From Clarkia xantiana subsp. parviflora (taxonomy: Eukaryota > Streptophyta > Magnoliopsida > Myrtales > Onagraceae): DNA of 64,000 bases. Positions 10,716 to 22,222 of this stretch are shown here, in pieces. Both the position numbers and the translations under genes were made by a program. The DNA lies in the NCBI GenBank assembly GCA_036873135.1, contig JAPTYO010000009.1, forward strand, positions 25,007,756 to 25,071,755. The letters are read 5' to 3'. Within the stretch, counting starts at the first letter, position 1; each line of letters starts with the position of its first letter. The notes beneath the pieces were generated by a model. It worked only from the letters and a program-made list of their open reading frames with translations, searched no databases and had not been told where the DNA came from.

Positions 10716-12526
10716 ATGGAAACTCCCCCGCCGGAAAACTTGTCGGCGGCGATCCAGGAGCTAGTCCGCGGCCAGGAATCCGCCAAGATGCTGCGGCGCC
10801 TCCTCACAGCTCAAGATGTCAAAGGTGAAGCAGATCTCATCGCCGGTGCCCAACAAGTCTCCGCTGAGGTCCTCGTCGGAGATGTCCTCCGTTCGTTTAC
10901 CAACATGCTCTCCGTGCTTAACTCCGGCGAGGTCTCGCAGGTTCCGGTCGTCTCTGACAGTCACTGCGTAAAGTCGGAAGAGTCCGAGGAAAGCAGCAAG
11001 AGCTCCGCCCCCAGAGATCGGAGAGGCTGCTACAAAAGAAGGTACTTTCATTCTTTTTTTCTTTTCTAATCATTTATTACTTTGTTTAATGATTTAGAGT
11101 TTTAATGATTACTTAGTCTAAATCATTAAAGTAAGTAACTAATAATTGCTTATTTCTCATCAACTATCATATATATATATATAGCACACTATATATATTA
11201 TACTGAAGTCAAAAATTGAGTTTGGTGGCAAGAATTAATAAGAAAATAATTATAATATACAAAACTACTAAATAAATGTAAAATTTTAAAGAATTAAATT
11301 GATAATAATAATTTTTTTTAAAAAAATAAATGCATTATCACAAAAAAATTGAGGGAAGGTTCACTTCCCGTTACACGGTACCTTTCGTTCCTAATTATAT
11401 CCGATATAACTCATATACTTTATTCGTCGATTAAAAATTAGAAGTGTTGATGATACACTCACTTTTCTAGAATTGAGTTAATTATTCGGTAACTTAGATC
11501 ACATGAATAATTTTTTTGTTTTAGTTTTTTTAGTTAAAACCCTAACCCTTAATAAGAGACACAATACTGGGGCTAATTAATGTAAATCTAAGGAAAATAA
11601 AAGACATGATGTAAATTATGTAATATGGCAAATTGCTTCAGTGTTTCATTAACTAGAGACATCGTATACGTAATCAATACGTTATCCTTTACAGACTAAT
11701 TCAATATAATTGAGAATTATTTAAGTGTTGGGTGCTCTCTACAACTCCCGCAAAAATTAATAATAAGTATGATTTACATATGAGAACTCTAGCTTTTATA
11801 TCATAATAATATATCATTAATGTCTTTTCATATAGTTTGTTGGGGCGGATAAAGAAAAGATGCTTACCTATATTTATTTGGAATTTATTTATGTATTGCA
11901 GAAAGGGTTCAGATTCAGTAACAAAATTAACATCAAACCTTACCGACGATGGATACCAATGGAGAAAGTACGGCCAGAAAGATATCCAAAGTACAAATTA
12001 TCCAAGGTACATAACTAAAATTCATTCTAGACTATAAAACTATTAATGGAGTCGTCTGCATCTATAACGTTAAATATATAAATAGTGCAATATATATATA
12101 ACGTTGCAATGCAGGAACTACTTCCGGTGCACGTACAAAACCGACCATGGATGTGCGGCGACGAAGCAGGTGCAGATGATATCCGGCGATCCACCAATGT
12201 ACCGAACCGTATACCATGGCGACCATACCTGCAAAACCCCTCAAATAATCTTGGATTGCCCTAGCCCTACCATACACCACTCCTCCTCTATTCTTCTTAG
12301 CTTCAAAACCCACAACAAAAATGGCGGCGCCCTTCCGTTCTCGTCAGCATCGTCATGTCGGTTTCCGACCGTGGTGAAGCCGCCGGAAACTAAGGTTCCA
12401 ATATCATCTGATTCATCAAACTATTATCTCCCTTCCTTGACTGAGATCCATTCCAGCACTAGTTACTGCAGCTTCGGCGATAGTGATCATTTTATTGATC
12501 TTCAAGATGTTATCTCCTATTATTAG
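10716..12526 (+). CDS. Group III WRKY transcription factor (WRKY70/54-like)
   Basis: The product is a DNA-binding transcription factor recognising W-boxes (TTGAC[C/T]); it acts in the nucleus. The predicted CDS joins 10716-11041, 11902-12006 and 12115-12526 (843 bp, 280 aa), all introns GT-AG. The WRKY domain carries the invariant WRKYGQK at about residue 125, then a zinc finger C-X7-C-X23-H-X-C, which defines group III. The intron falls after the YPR codon, the conserved position for this group. The N-terminal part (AAIQELVRGQE, MLRRLLTAQ) matches the leucine-rich start of WRKY70/54-type proteins, and basic CYKRR precedes the domain. The C-terminal 95 residues are Ser-rich and end DLQDVISYY. 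Length fits the family (about 280-300 aa). Known relatives control salicylate/jasmonate defence balance and senescence; the exact orthologue is not settled from sequence alone. Confidence 0.93.
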
Positions 12527-13106
12527 TTTACTTAGTTAGCTCTATGGATCTTCCCGTCAACACTTTAACTGTTGGTTTGTATTTTGTAGAAATATAATGG
12601 TGTACACGCTTCTAAATTTCTCTCTGTGTAGTTCGAGACCTTGAAGTTGGTACGTGAAAAATATTTTCTATAAGTAAAATTGCCACCTCACTCCGATATA
12701 TTGTAAGATGAATGTTTTTTTTTTGTTGAGAAATTGTTAATTGGATTTTATTGGATAACTGTAAGTTTAGATTACGCTACGTGGATATTTTACTAATTTG
12801 GTTTTCGATTGTAGACAATTTGTTAGCTGGTAATTTGTCCACAAAGCGAAACCTAAGGTCCTAAAATAGTAAATTGTCCAAAAAAGTAAAAATATGAAGT
12901 AACAAATTGTTCTCAAATGAAACATCACAAAAAAAATTTAATTGGCAATTTGTCACAAAGTGCAATATAGGCTAACAAATTATCAACATATTTCAGCTAC
13001 CATTTTATACATTATTTACTAGTGGTCTACCTTACTAAATACATATATTAACTTTTGAAATTCCTAAATATATATTATACTTTTGGCAAAAAAAAAAAAA
13101 AAAGTT
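12527..13106. other. 3' flank of the WRKY gene, AT-rich intergenic DNA
   Basis: The first part is probably 3' UTR. From about 12800 there are repeated phrases like ACAAATTGTT and CAATTTGTC that resemble a decayed repeat, also hinted at inside the EF-P intron near 30000-30300. An A16 run occurs at 13087-13102. No gene is seen. Confidence 0.4.
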
Positions 13107-13650
13107 AAGAACCTATGAAAGGTCTGAACTATCACCCATGTTAACGGGAGAGGTCTGAAATTTAAAAAGTTAATAACGGAGGTCTGAAATTTCAGTTTTG
13201 TTGATAACAGCGGTCTCCGTTAGTTTTTTCCGTTAAAACTAACGGAAGTTGGTCACATGCTTGGCATGTGACCGGAAATAAAATAAATTTCCAAAAATAC
13301 CCTTCAATCAAGTGTGCCCCTCACATGCTTGAAGTGAAAAGACCAAAATGCCCTTGAAGCCACCACGACTCCACCACCGTACTCCGACGACCACCAACCG
13401 TACTCCGGCGACCACCACCGTACTCCGGCGACCACCACCAAGGCTCCGATTGGGCCCAAATCGGAGCCACCTGCCCCGATTGGGCTCCGATCGGAGCTTT
13501 TTTGGCTTCGATCAGAGCTTTTATGGCTGAGGTGGTGGCCGGGGTCGGGTCGCCGGAGCCGAGGTGGTGGTGGCCGGAGCCGAGGTGGTGGTGGCTGGAG
13601 TCGGGTGGTGGTGGCCGGAGTCGGGTGGCGGTGGCCGGAGTTGGGTAGTT
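13107..13650. mobile_element. Truncated foldback/MULE-like element
   Basis: The sequence carries AGAGGTCTGAAATTT repeats, CCGTTAGTTTTTTCCGTTAA, GGTCACATGC and TGCCCTTGAAG, in the same order as the right arm of the complete element at 13856-14737 (inverted). Only one end is present; it stops in a GGTGGTGGCCGGAGTCGG tandem array (about 13520-13645, unit about 24 bp) where the receptor exon sequence begins. The reading frames here come from the repeat. Confidence 0.6.
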
Positions 13651-13659
13651 TTAATTTGA

Positions 13660-14939
13660 CTTTAGGGCAAGGCAAAGATCCAGCTCAAACTTACTAATGC
13701 AAGCATCGTGTTCCTGTAAGTAGAGTAAACCCCCACTGCAACTGCACTCGTAACTCCCCCACGTGTTGTGGCATCCACACTCTGGGCACTGGCACGCTAC
13801 TTTTTCCTTGCACTCGTCCACATCTAACCACATTTTTAGTTGTGTTAGATAATAAGGTCAATAACCTGGGAGAGGTCTGAAGATTGACCATTGTGAATTT
13901 GAGAGGTCTGAAGATTGAAATGGTGATAACTGAGGTCTGAAGTTTGGACTTTGTGATTTTTAGGTTTTCCGTCCAAATTTTCTGTTAAATTTAACAGAAC
14001 CGCATGAAATGTCAAAAATACCCTTTTGTAATATTTGAATTAATAAAAAGTTTAATTAATATAAAGATGAAATGAAAAAAATACCCATGTACATAATTTA
14101 AACCTAACCCAACTCCGGCCACCACCACGGCTCCGGCCGGCCACCACCCAACTCCGGTGACCACCACTCACAACTCCGACGACCGCCGCCACGACCCCAA
14201 TTGGACCCAAATCGGAGCCACCGACCCCGATTGGGCCCAAATCGGAGCCACAAAGCTCCGATCGGAGCTTGGTGTATCGGAGCTCTGTGGCCCCAGATCG
14301 GAGCCACAAAGCTCCAAATCAGAGCTCTGTGGCTCCGATCTGGGGCCACAGAGCTCCGATTTGGGCCCAATTGGGGCCGTGGCGGCGGTCGTCGGAGTTT
14401 GGTGGCGGTCGTCGGAGTTGTGAGTGGTGGTCGCCGGAGTTGGGTGGTGGCCGGCCGGAGCCGTGGTGGTGGTCGGAGTTGGGTGGTGGCCTTAAGGGCA
14501 TTTTCGTCTTTTCATTCAATCATGTGAGATGCAAGAAGGGTATTTTTGGAATTTTATTTTATTTCTGGTCACATGCTATGCACATGACACACTTTCGTCA
14601 GTTTTAACGGAAAAAACTAACGGATACCTCTATTATCTACAAGTCGAAACTTCAGACCTCTGTTATCACCATTTCAATCTTCAGACCTCTCAAATTCACA
14701 AGGGCCAATCTTCAGACCTCTCTCAGGTTATTGACCATAGATAATAAAAGCATTTACCGGGTCTTCACTTAACACTTTAAGCTTTCAGGGCAGTTTCACA
14801 TCATAATATCAGATCCTTTATTTATGACCGCGAGGTCTTCATCAGTTCACTTCAAAATGCCTTCTTTAAAAATAAAGTACCTTCACAAGAGGTCACCCCA
14901 TCTCCCTTAAATCCCGGAGGACACTTGCAACCTATTGTA

Positions 14940-14950
<11 letters not shown>
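13660..14950 (-). pseudogene. Vacuolar sorting receptor fragment, two exons
   Basis: On the minus strand, one exon (about 14937 down to 14881) encodes the piece containing CKCPPGFKGDGVTSCE. A second (13828 down to about 13689) encodes [29 protein letters not shown] and HDACI. Together they make the last calcium-binding EGF-like repeats of plant vacuolar sorting receptors (BP80/VSR), which bind cargo in the Golgi/prevacuole lumen. Splice signals are visible: CAATAG before the first exon, TTAG before the second, and GTAAGT after the second. The intron between them holds a complete foldback element (13856-14737). The protease-associated domain, first EGF repeats, membrane segment and tail are absent from the window, so this is a fragment and not a working gene. 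Confidence 0.85.
13856..14737. mobile_element. Foldback MULE-like element with 9-10 bp TSD
   Basis: Long inverted ends start GGTCAATAACCTGGGAGAGG and finish as the inverted match TCTCAGGTTATTGACC. TAGATAATAA is repeated on both sides (13846-13855, 14738-14747), fitting the 9-10 bp duplication of Mutator-type insertion. The arms carry three AGAGGTCTGAAG units each, then CCGTTAAAAC-like text. The centre is GC-rich with GATCGGAGC inverted words. There is no transposase. It sits in an intron of the receptor fragment. Confidence 0.75.
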
Positions 14951-14976
<26 letters not shown>

Positions 14977-14992
14977 AAAAAAAGAAAAAAAA
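14943..14992 (+). repeat. Poly(C)/poly(A) homopolymer tract
   Basis: About 32 C are followed by A-rich DNA (14975-14992). On the minus strand it forms a pyrimidine-rich stretch just before the CAATAG acceptor of the receptor exon. The exact length is likely uncertain in sequencing. Confidence 0.8.
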
Positions 14993-16310
14993 GCTTTCAG
15001 AATTGAGCAAGAAAACTCTACATTTTGAAAGAGATATAACTGAAAAGTCCCAACTTACAACACATGCAGAAAATGATCTCCCATTCCGTGTTTCCCTCCA
15101 AAAGTTGAGCTGTTTTGTTGAGTTAATTACTGTAAATTTGAGCTAGATCTTTGCCTTGCTTTTGTTATTAGGGTTATTTACCTATGCTAGTTAAATTTTG
15201 GCGTGTGTTCTATTGAATTGTAATTTTTTACAATTTTTCTAGTGAATTGCATGTTTTTACAAAGTCGGGCTAGCAAATGTAAGAGGAGGCGTTGAGGAGA
15301 GTTACTTTGTGAAGAACCTAAAAACTCTCATAAGTTTGTCTCATGTGTCAGTTTGGTGTCTAAGAACGAAATTGACTGCTACAAGTTTCATATTTGTTTC
15401 AATTTGGTGTCTCCGTCAAATTTTGCAGTTAAGTTGGATAGAATGTGGTCACGTGTTGGTCAAGTGAGTGAATAATTTTGAAAATTTCTAAAGTAGCTCC
15501 AAAATGCAGAGTGTCAGTCACATGTGATTTTTTTTTCAAATATGCGATACAAGTTGAAATGACGAAAATGCCCCTATGCCTTAAACTAAATTGTGCGTCT
15601 CTTCACTTCTTCCTTCTCCTGTTAGTAACTTCTTCACCCACACACATTTCCTCACACATACTCTCCCAAATTTCAACCACAGTAGATAAAAAAAAATCTA
15701 GGATATCCGGCAAGGAGGGGCGGGACGACATACGGCCACTAGCAGGACAGAAGTTCCGGTGTGGTTTGGTCCGGATCATCGCCGGTTACTTTTCCGGTAA
15801 GGTGATGGGACGACATCTTGGGGAGGCCGAAATTGACGGTTTGATTCGTACTATTTACTTATACTAAGATAAGAAGACCGAAATTAGGTTAAATAAGGTC
15901 GATTCTAGAGTGAGTTTGCTAAATATGTGGAAATGAGTTAACATTTTACTTAGGTTGCGATTTTGCATGCTTTCCACTTATGATATCTGCTTAGGTTCGT
16001 GTTAGACCTTGATTTTTGTTGATTTCGATTGGATACATGCTTAAAAACTGAAACTTGAATAATGTTTGTATTCTTTTTTTTTTTTTTTTGCTCAGATTTT
16101 TCATGCTTCCGACTTCAAATCTGCTTAGGTTCATGTTTGATTTTGGTTGTTTAAGCTATATGATATGCTTAGAAACTAAAACATGAAAAAAATTGGTACC
16201 TTATAATTTTTTTGCTGAATGTTAGTGTTTGAGAATTCAGACGTTTTTTTTTTGACAATATTGATTTTTTTTAAAAAAAAAAAAATTCCACACTGCAAAA
16301 CTTGACTTAT

Positions 16311-16475
16311 ATTAGGGAATAAAATATATTAAGAATTAATATATATTTTATTATATTCTGATTGAGTTATATTAGGAATAGATATTAGAAAGAGATAATG
16401 GTCAAATATATATTCCTAATATAACTCAATCAAAATATAATTAAATATATTAATTCTTAATATTTATTCCCTAAT
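16311..16475. mobile_element. Hairpin MITE inside the MULE
   Basis: It is a near-perfect inverted repeat: ATTAGGGAATAAAATATATT at the left and TATTTATTCCCTAAT at the right, with GAGTTATATTAGGAATA / TATTCCTAATATAACTC inside. Its arms cover about 70 bp each around a 30-bp spacer. It is AT-rich, has no coding capacity, and lies 5' of the transposase frame. Confidence 0.65.
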
Positions 16476-16576
16476 AACTTATTCAATGTTTAATATGGTA
16501 TGTCTTTTGAAACTTGAACATTGATATGTATATGCCTAAAACTGAATGTATTTTGTTCATTTCAGACTTCCCAAAA

Positions 16577-19402
16577 TGAATGAAGAGATGAAATGGTGGA
16601 AGTTAACCACCATGGTTGCTTCACATTTGCGAACAATGGCATCGTATTGGATTACATAGTGAAACTGAACTTCATCGAAGTTACTTGGAAGTTTGACTTC
16701 GACCTGCTTATGAAGGAATTAACAGAGAAGTATGGATATCCTGAGTGAGACCTCATACATTACCAGAAGTATGGCACGGGAGGGAGTATTACCCTCAAGT
16801 TGATCATGTGTATGTCCGACTAGGTAGAAGTTTTAGAGCAACACCCACCACATGCGATGATTGTTCTTTACACGCTGAAGAACAATGTGTTTGATCGTGA
16901 TAGGGGTGATTCATCTACTAAACAGGCTGACCCTAATAGGACACTCGCTATCGAAGAATACCACTTCAACCCAAGAAAAGAAGACTTTATGACGACATGA
17001 GAATTGATGAGTTGTATGGAAGAACTCGAGGAAGGCTTGGTTAGAGCTTCTCGTGATAATGACAATGATTACTGTTCATATGGCCAAATTGTTGATGTAG
17101 ACGCATCTACCAACGAGGAAGATGGCTTAGAAGAAGAATAAGAAGTGCGAATTTCATCAACTCCCGACTGTAGTGTCTTTAACACTTATTGACAGCCTAG
17201 AGATGCCGATGACGTCCACACTACAGTTAGAGTTCATGTGATGACAGCCATGACATTTTGACTTCATTAGATGATACCTACATGTGCGATTATCTTGCAA
17301 ATGAGACGGAATTTATGGAGAAGGAGATGGAGAATCAACGGAGGAAAGAGATAGCCGCTGGGAAGAGGAATGTAGTTGAAGATATGAGAGCAGACCGACC
17401 AGCAAGAAAAAAAAGAGTTACATTCGAAGATGATGGCTTAGGTAAATTTTTAGAATTCAATGTTTCATTTTGTTTATACATGTTGGTATATGTAACTAAC
17501 AAATAAACGTTAACTTTTATACTTTGTAGATGAAAATCGACCACAAAAAGAAGGTAATGATGATTTGATGGCAAACCCCAAGATGAAGTGAACTCACAAT
17601 TGCTTCATCACAGCAACAGTTTTGCTACTCCTTTGACATCAGATGATTCTGGGATAAGTAGTCGGAGACGATTCATAAAGTACATGAAAAACCCCGACTT
17701 CAATGCTCCCGTAGTTGAGCTGAAAGTTGGCATTTTATTTCCAGATGCAGAAGTAGATAGATTTGCATTGTCCGAGCATAGAATTGCCAACCGATACGCA
17801 TTTGAGTATCATAACAATTTTTCAGAAAAAATTGCATCATTATGCAAGAAAAAATGCGGATGGAGGATCTACGTCTCTAAGGTTACTGGTGAAGAGTCCC
17901 TTCAGGTAAATTAGTCTCACTATATGACATATATTTCAAGTTATTAATTATCAGCATAAATGAATCTGTTCATTTTCAGTGTTTACATGTTTGTAGATGT
18001 TTCAATTTGATGCCTGTAAGTTTAGACTTGTTGTTGTTTGTTGTCTTAATGTTTGGATTGGTTCCTTTTAGTTGAAGACTTTCCACCCCAAGCATGGTAA
18101 TAAATGCCAGGTATTTAGGACAAGCAAAATCAACGGCAAGTGGATTTTTCGACAATACCTCCACAAGTATAGAGAACAAATGATGAACACCTCGTACATT
18201 ATTAAGGAGATTGCATCCGAGACACATTTCGACGTGTCTAGATTCACCGTCCTAAATGCCTGTAAAAGGATGGATGAGATAATTAATGGTGAGCGGATGA
18301 AGCGGTTTTCTATGATGCGTTCATACAGTTTTGAAGACCAACCCAAGGAGTTCAATGAAGCTAGAGGCCCCCGGGTGGAAGTTCCAAAGACTTTACATGT
18401 GTCTCGATGCATGTAAATGTGGATTCAATGATGGTTGCAGACGGTTCTTTGGTCTTGATAGATGTCACCTTAAGGGTTGAGCGTGGTCAACTATTGTCAA
18501 TCGTAGTTCAAGATGCAAACAACAGTTTGTTTCCCAGAGTCATTGCTTGGGTTGAGGCTGAGACAACAAACACTTGGAGATGGTTTCTGCGACTCGTACT
18601 GGATGACATTGGCACATGCCGTGGGGGATCAAGGTTGGGTAATAATGTCAGACAAGCAAAATGTATGTGTCTTTCATTTAACTATTTTTTTTTATGTTTG
18701 CAAAACAAGGGTTGTTTCTTTTTTATGTCTGAAAAATAAGGGATGTTTCTATTTGATGTGTGCAAAACAATGGTTATTTCTATATGATGTCTGCAAGAAA
18801 ATGGGTTGTTTCTATTTGATGTCTGCAAAATAAGGGTTGTTGCTTTTTGATGTCTGAAAAACTAGTCATATATCATTTGGATGTTTGCAAAACAAAGGTT
18901 GTTACCTTTTGGTGTCTGATTATGTAGTGTTGTTTATCTTTAAGGTACTGACCGAGTTTTATGTTTGATGTCCAGGGTTTGGTCAATGCAATTGAAGAAA
19001 TCTGCCCAGGGGCTGAACACCGTTTCTGTGTTCGTCATATTCAAGAGAATATGAAGGCCCAGGGTTGGAAGGGTGTGGCAATATTAAATCTCAGTATGTT
19101 CAGTCGGTAGGAAAAAAGTAGAAAGAAGAAGAAGTGGATCCTCCCACTAACATGAAGATCAACCCGCGGTTGAAGAGGATTCTGTTGGAGGAGAAGTACC
19201 GCATTTTGATGAATTCCCAATGTATATCGAAGAGGCGTCTCCATTGTGTACTTTACTTCCTGTTACACTCCGAAAAGAAGGTCTGATGGAAATTTCTACT
19301 CCCATAAAACGTCGACTGAATTTTCCAATAAGGAGAGCTATCAAGAGAACTGTGACTCATCCAAAGTCATTGTTGAGGAGAAGTACAAGACAAAAGAAGT
19401 AG
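16577..19402 (+). pseudogene. MULE transposase (MURA-like), disrupted
   Basis: MURA-type transposases bind the terminal inverted repeats and cut and join the element in the nucleus. Recognisable parts in order: an acidic N-terminal region with several stops (16577-17250, with short frames continuing); an N-terminal MuDR DNA-binding domain (17588-17906, including VVELKVGILFPD and CGWRIYVSK); a middle section (18073-18416, TFHPKHGNKCQVF and VSRFTVLNACKR); and the start of the DDE core (18407-18663, RGQLLSIVVQDANNSLFP). An intron (donor after 18663, acceptor before 18976) is followed by GLVNAIEEICPGAEHRFCVRH. The second catalytic aspartate sits in IMSDKQ just before that intron. The frame then breaks near 19090, and the rest of the catalytic core including the last acidic residue and the SWIM finger is missing. 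A basic tail (RRAIKRTVTH) follows to 19402. Confidence 0.8.
18680..18925 (+). repeat. Short tandem repeats inside a transposase intron
   Basis: About six imperfect copies of a unit like GGGTTGTTTCTATTTGATG plus TCTGCAAAACAA (period roughly 35-42 bp) fill most of the intron that splits the DDE region. Confidence 0.7.
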
Positions 19403-19794
19403 GTTTGATGAACGACGAACTATAGTGTTGGTATGATGTATTTTGTAGATGAACTCTACTTAAGGTATGTTGTATTTTGGGAGATGAACTTCATAGGTTT
19501 TCGGGTTGTGCTTTGTTTAAAATATCTAGTTTGTGTGGTACTCCGTATTATTGTGTACGGTACTCTTTAGTAGGTACTCTTCAAGTTGGGCAAATATTTG
19601 TCTTGTCACTGAGTACCACAACAAACTTTTAGACAACGATGTTTCATTTTGAATGTTATCAATATGGTATGTTCTCAGTCAAAATTTACTAATTAATGTT
19701 TTGCATGTTTACATCTAAAAGCAACACCTATTATAACTTCATACCGTCTTAAGCAACAACTAATAAAACACAAACACCAAATAGCAACAATGTT
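19403..19794. other. MULE 3' non-coding region
   Basis: This lies between the transposase tail and the solo LTR. No frame of note was found; it has T-rich phrases and a GTATGTTGTATTTTG repeat (about 19420-19480). Confidence 0.5.
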
Positions 19795-19799
19795 ATTAG

Positions 19800-20405
19800 T
19801 GTTGGATTCTAGGCGATAAACAGTACATAACATAAACACATGTACATGCTTGGTAAACGAATTATGCAGTGGAAGATTGCACATACCTATTTTGTCGATT
19901 ATACAATCCGTAGCCCAAGGAACATCATGAAGGAGTTCACGATTTGCCAGATAGTGTCCTGCGGGAAATCTGATTAAGGAGCAATCCACAACAATGGTCT
20001 CAACAGCAAAGCCTCTTCAATTCGGTTGCAGGATGGATCACGGGGGTGAATTGTTTGTCACAATTCGGCATCTACTTGGTTGATGTAAGGTTCGGCCGAA
20101 GTATGTGTATTTTGGGAGATGAGATTTCTTTTGTGACAACCAAAGGGAGAGAATAACCAACCCCAATAAATCCTAACACCTCCTATTTATAAGAGGAGGT
20201 GAGTAAAACCCACCTAGGGTTGCTCAATTATTTCGGCCGAACCTAGCATGTAATTGGGCTGGCCCTTTTTGGGCCTTGTATGGCTCATAGGGATTTTGGC
20301 ATGACCCAAAATCCCTTATGTGTCATACCCCAATTCTGCTCAGTATGTTGAGTTTATATTAATTAGCTCCCTATTACGGCAGGCTATTTACTCCAAATGC
20401 CAACA
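19800..20405 (-). mobile_element. Solo copia LTR with TSD ATTAG
   Basis: The 606-bp unit has TGTTGG...CCAACA ends and is flanked by the exact 5-bp duplication ATTAG (19795-19799 and 20406-20410). On the minus strand it matches the LTR sequence at 61864-62920, for example GTTCGGCCGAAATA, TATAAATAGGAGGTGTTAG and GTCACAAA.GAAATC. No internal retrotransposon sequence is attached, so it was left by LTR-LTR recombination. It inserted after the MULE was in place. Confidence 0.9.
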
Positions 20406-20672
20406 ATTAGTTCATACCTTTTAATGAACAAACATAAATTCTGCAAAAAAAAACCCAAACACCAACCCTAAAGGTCGTACTGTCTTTACTTCATAATTTC
20501 TCTTAACGAAAGAAAAAAAAGCCGTGATTACGAATTCAGACACCAAAACCAAATATCGACAACATTAATACTTCATACATTTTTAAACAACAAGTTACAA
20601 ATTTCAGACATAAAAAAGCAACAAAAGTAATAGTTCATACCTTCTCTTTCAACAACTTACAAAAGACAGACA

Positions 20673-21262
20673 TTAAACAAACATTTTCCCTGCAAAGAAA
20701 GTTTTTATCATTGCCAAACACAAGAAGAATATAACAACTCGACACATTCTCTCAAGTCGTTTCAATTTTTCTTCCGCCTCTGATAGCTTTCTCTTTGCCC
20801 TAGCTGCAATTTGAGTTGAATGAGAACACATTCCTTCTGGAACCCAAATGAAAAACTCACACCTTGAATCCACCTTACCCTACAATGAAATGTACAACAT
20901 TTAGTCAAAATTCGATCAACTATAAACTAAAATTGTTCAGTTCAGTTTAATTGAACAACAATGTACCGTAACTTTGCACAAATTAGGGTTAGATTGAACC
21001 CAAATTACCCCAATAATGTACCCCAGCAATTAAATAAATTAGGGTTTAATTGAACCCAAATTACCCCAACTGTACTAAAATGGAAGAACTTTATGAAATT
21101 TATGGTTCAATTCATCTTAATTAGCAGTAATCAACAGTAATATGACTATACCCAGACAGAATTAGAGTAGCTTACATTGTAAAAAGGACACCAATAAAAC
21201 CTCTGACCGAAATTCGAAGTTGTTAAAGAAGTTCTGACCACCGCTTCGACGTCGTGCTCACA
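20673..21262 (-). pseudogene. GRF-type zinc-finger/coiled-coil gene in the MULE
   Basis: Two exons on the minus strand: about 21262-21176 encodes the end of a GRF finger (TSNFGQRFYWCPFYN); 20879-20673 continues GKVDSRCEFFIWVPEG. GT-AG splicing keeps frame. GRF fingers (pattern C-x-C ... GR.F..CP ... C.FF.W) bind nucleic acid. Then follow a charged coiled-coil (ARAKRKLSEAEEKLKRLE) and a hydrophobic C-terminal stretch (VVIFFLCLAMIKTFFA), the layout common in plant GRF proteins of unknown function. An in-frame TAG precedes the CEHDVE segment (about 21266), so the N-terminal C-x-C part is cut off or the gene starts downstream; hence pseudogene. It converges on the transposase, within the MULE ends. 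Confidence 0.65.
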
Positions 21263-21989
21263 CTAAATTGGGCTTTCGCATGCTAAAAATCTTATGGCAG
21301 AATCCCAGCTCTATGTGCTCGTTCTTTAACCCGACGTAGCCACCTTTTTTGCCCAGCTAAGCTTTTGCTTAAGAAACCTAATTGCTTTTCTTCCTTCCTA
21401 TTTCTTCTTCTAGGCGTCACTTCATTTTCTTTATTTCTTCCGTGATGGAAATCACGTGCCATGAGTTTTATTATTTGAACGAATGGGTATTTTCGTCTTT
21501 TCATGTGTAAATGAAATTGCATCTGTGTGCCACAAAAATCGAACAAGGGGTAAATTAATCTTTTCATCTAAGTATGTCAAAGTTAACCCCAAAATCTGAC
21601 GGAAAACCAAATTGCACCAAAAGTGAAACTTGAGATAGTTAATATCAACAATTTAATCCCGTGACACCAACTGACACATGAAGAAAACATGAGACAGTTT
21701 ATAGGTTATCCCTTAAATATTAGTTACCGAATTTCTGTCAACTTCTCTCAAGTTATTTGAGCCCAAACTTTGGGGCTTCATTCATTTAGGCCTTGAATTG
21801 TTGCCACCTCTATAGGCTTGATAATGGCACCAAGATCATCATGATTCTGAGTTGCATTATAAATACAATCGTTCATCACAATCCTAATCCAAACCCAGGA
21901 CTTAATCAACCAAAGAAGCAACTCCAAAACCGACTCACATCGCACCGTTAGCCGATTTGTAACCTGATATTCGACACTCAGTATACAAA

Positions 21990-22222
21990 ATTAATTCTCA
22001 CCAAAACATCAAGTATACAATAATCAAAGAATGAAAATAGGAGGAAAACCAAGATCCAAAATTTTGTATATGTGACTGAAGCTGTACATTTTCCAAAACA
22101 AAAAGAAAGCACTCTGCAGCATCAAGTTTATTCACTTCTTCCTCGTACCTTTGCCAGATCGATTCGTGTCCCATGAAGCTTCTCTGGCAGGCATATTTAG
22201 ATATACAGTTCAATTTCTTAAA
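21990..22222 (-). other. Probable 3' UTR of the membrane protein gene
   Basis: Non-coding sequence directly downstream of the TGA (minus strand), bordering the end of the MULE region. No repeat or gene was recognised. Confidence 0.4.

Larger units (their letters stand above)
15312..21712 (+). mobile_element. MuDR-like MULE, degenerate autonomous type
   Basis: The left end (about 15312-15430: AACCTAAAAACTCTC, GTCTCATGTGTCAGTTTGGT, TGGTGTCTCCGTCA) is matched inverted at the right end (about 21560-21712: CTGACGGAAAACCAAATTGC, CCAACTGACACATG, GAGACAGTTTATAGGTTATC). Between them lie a broken MURA-type transposase on the plus strand, a solo LTR, a hairpin MITE, and a GRF zinc-finger gene on the minus strand. 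I could not fix the exact ends or a 9-bp target duplication. Confidence 0.75.

Noticed and set aside
13304..14527. Several overlapping frames with Trp/Ser/Pro repeats
   Set aside because: Products of GGTGGTGGCCGGAGT and GATCGGAGC repeats in foldback elements.
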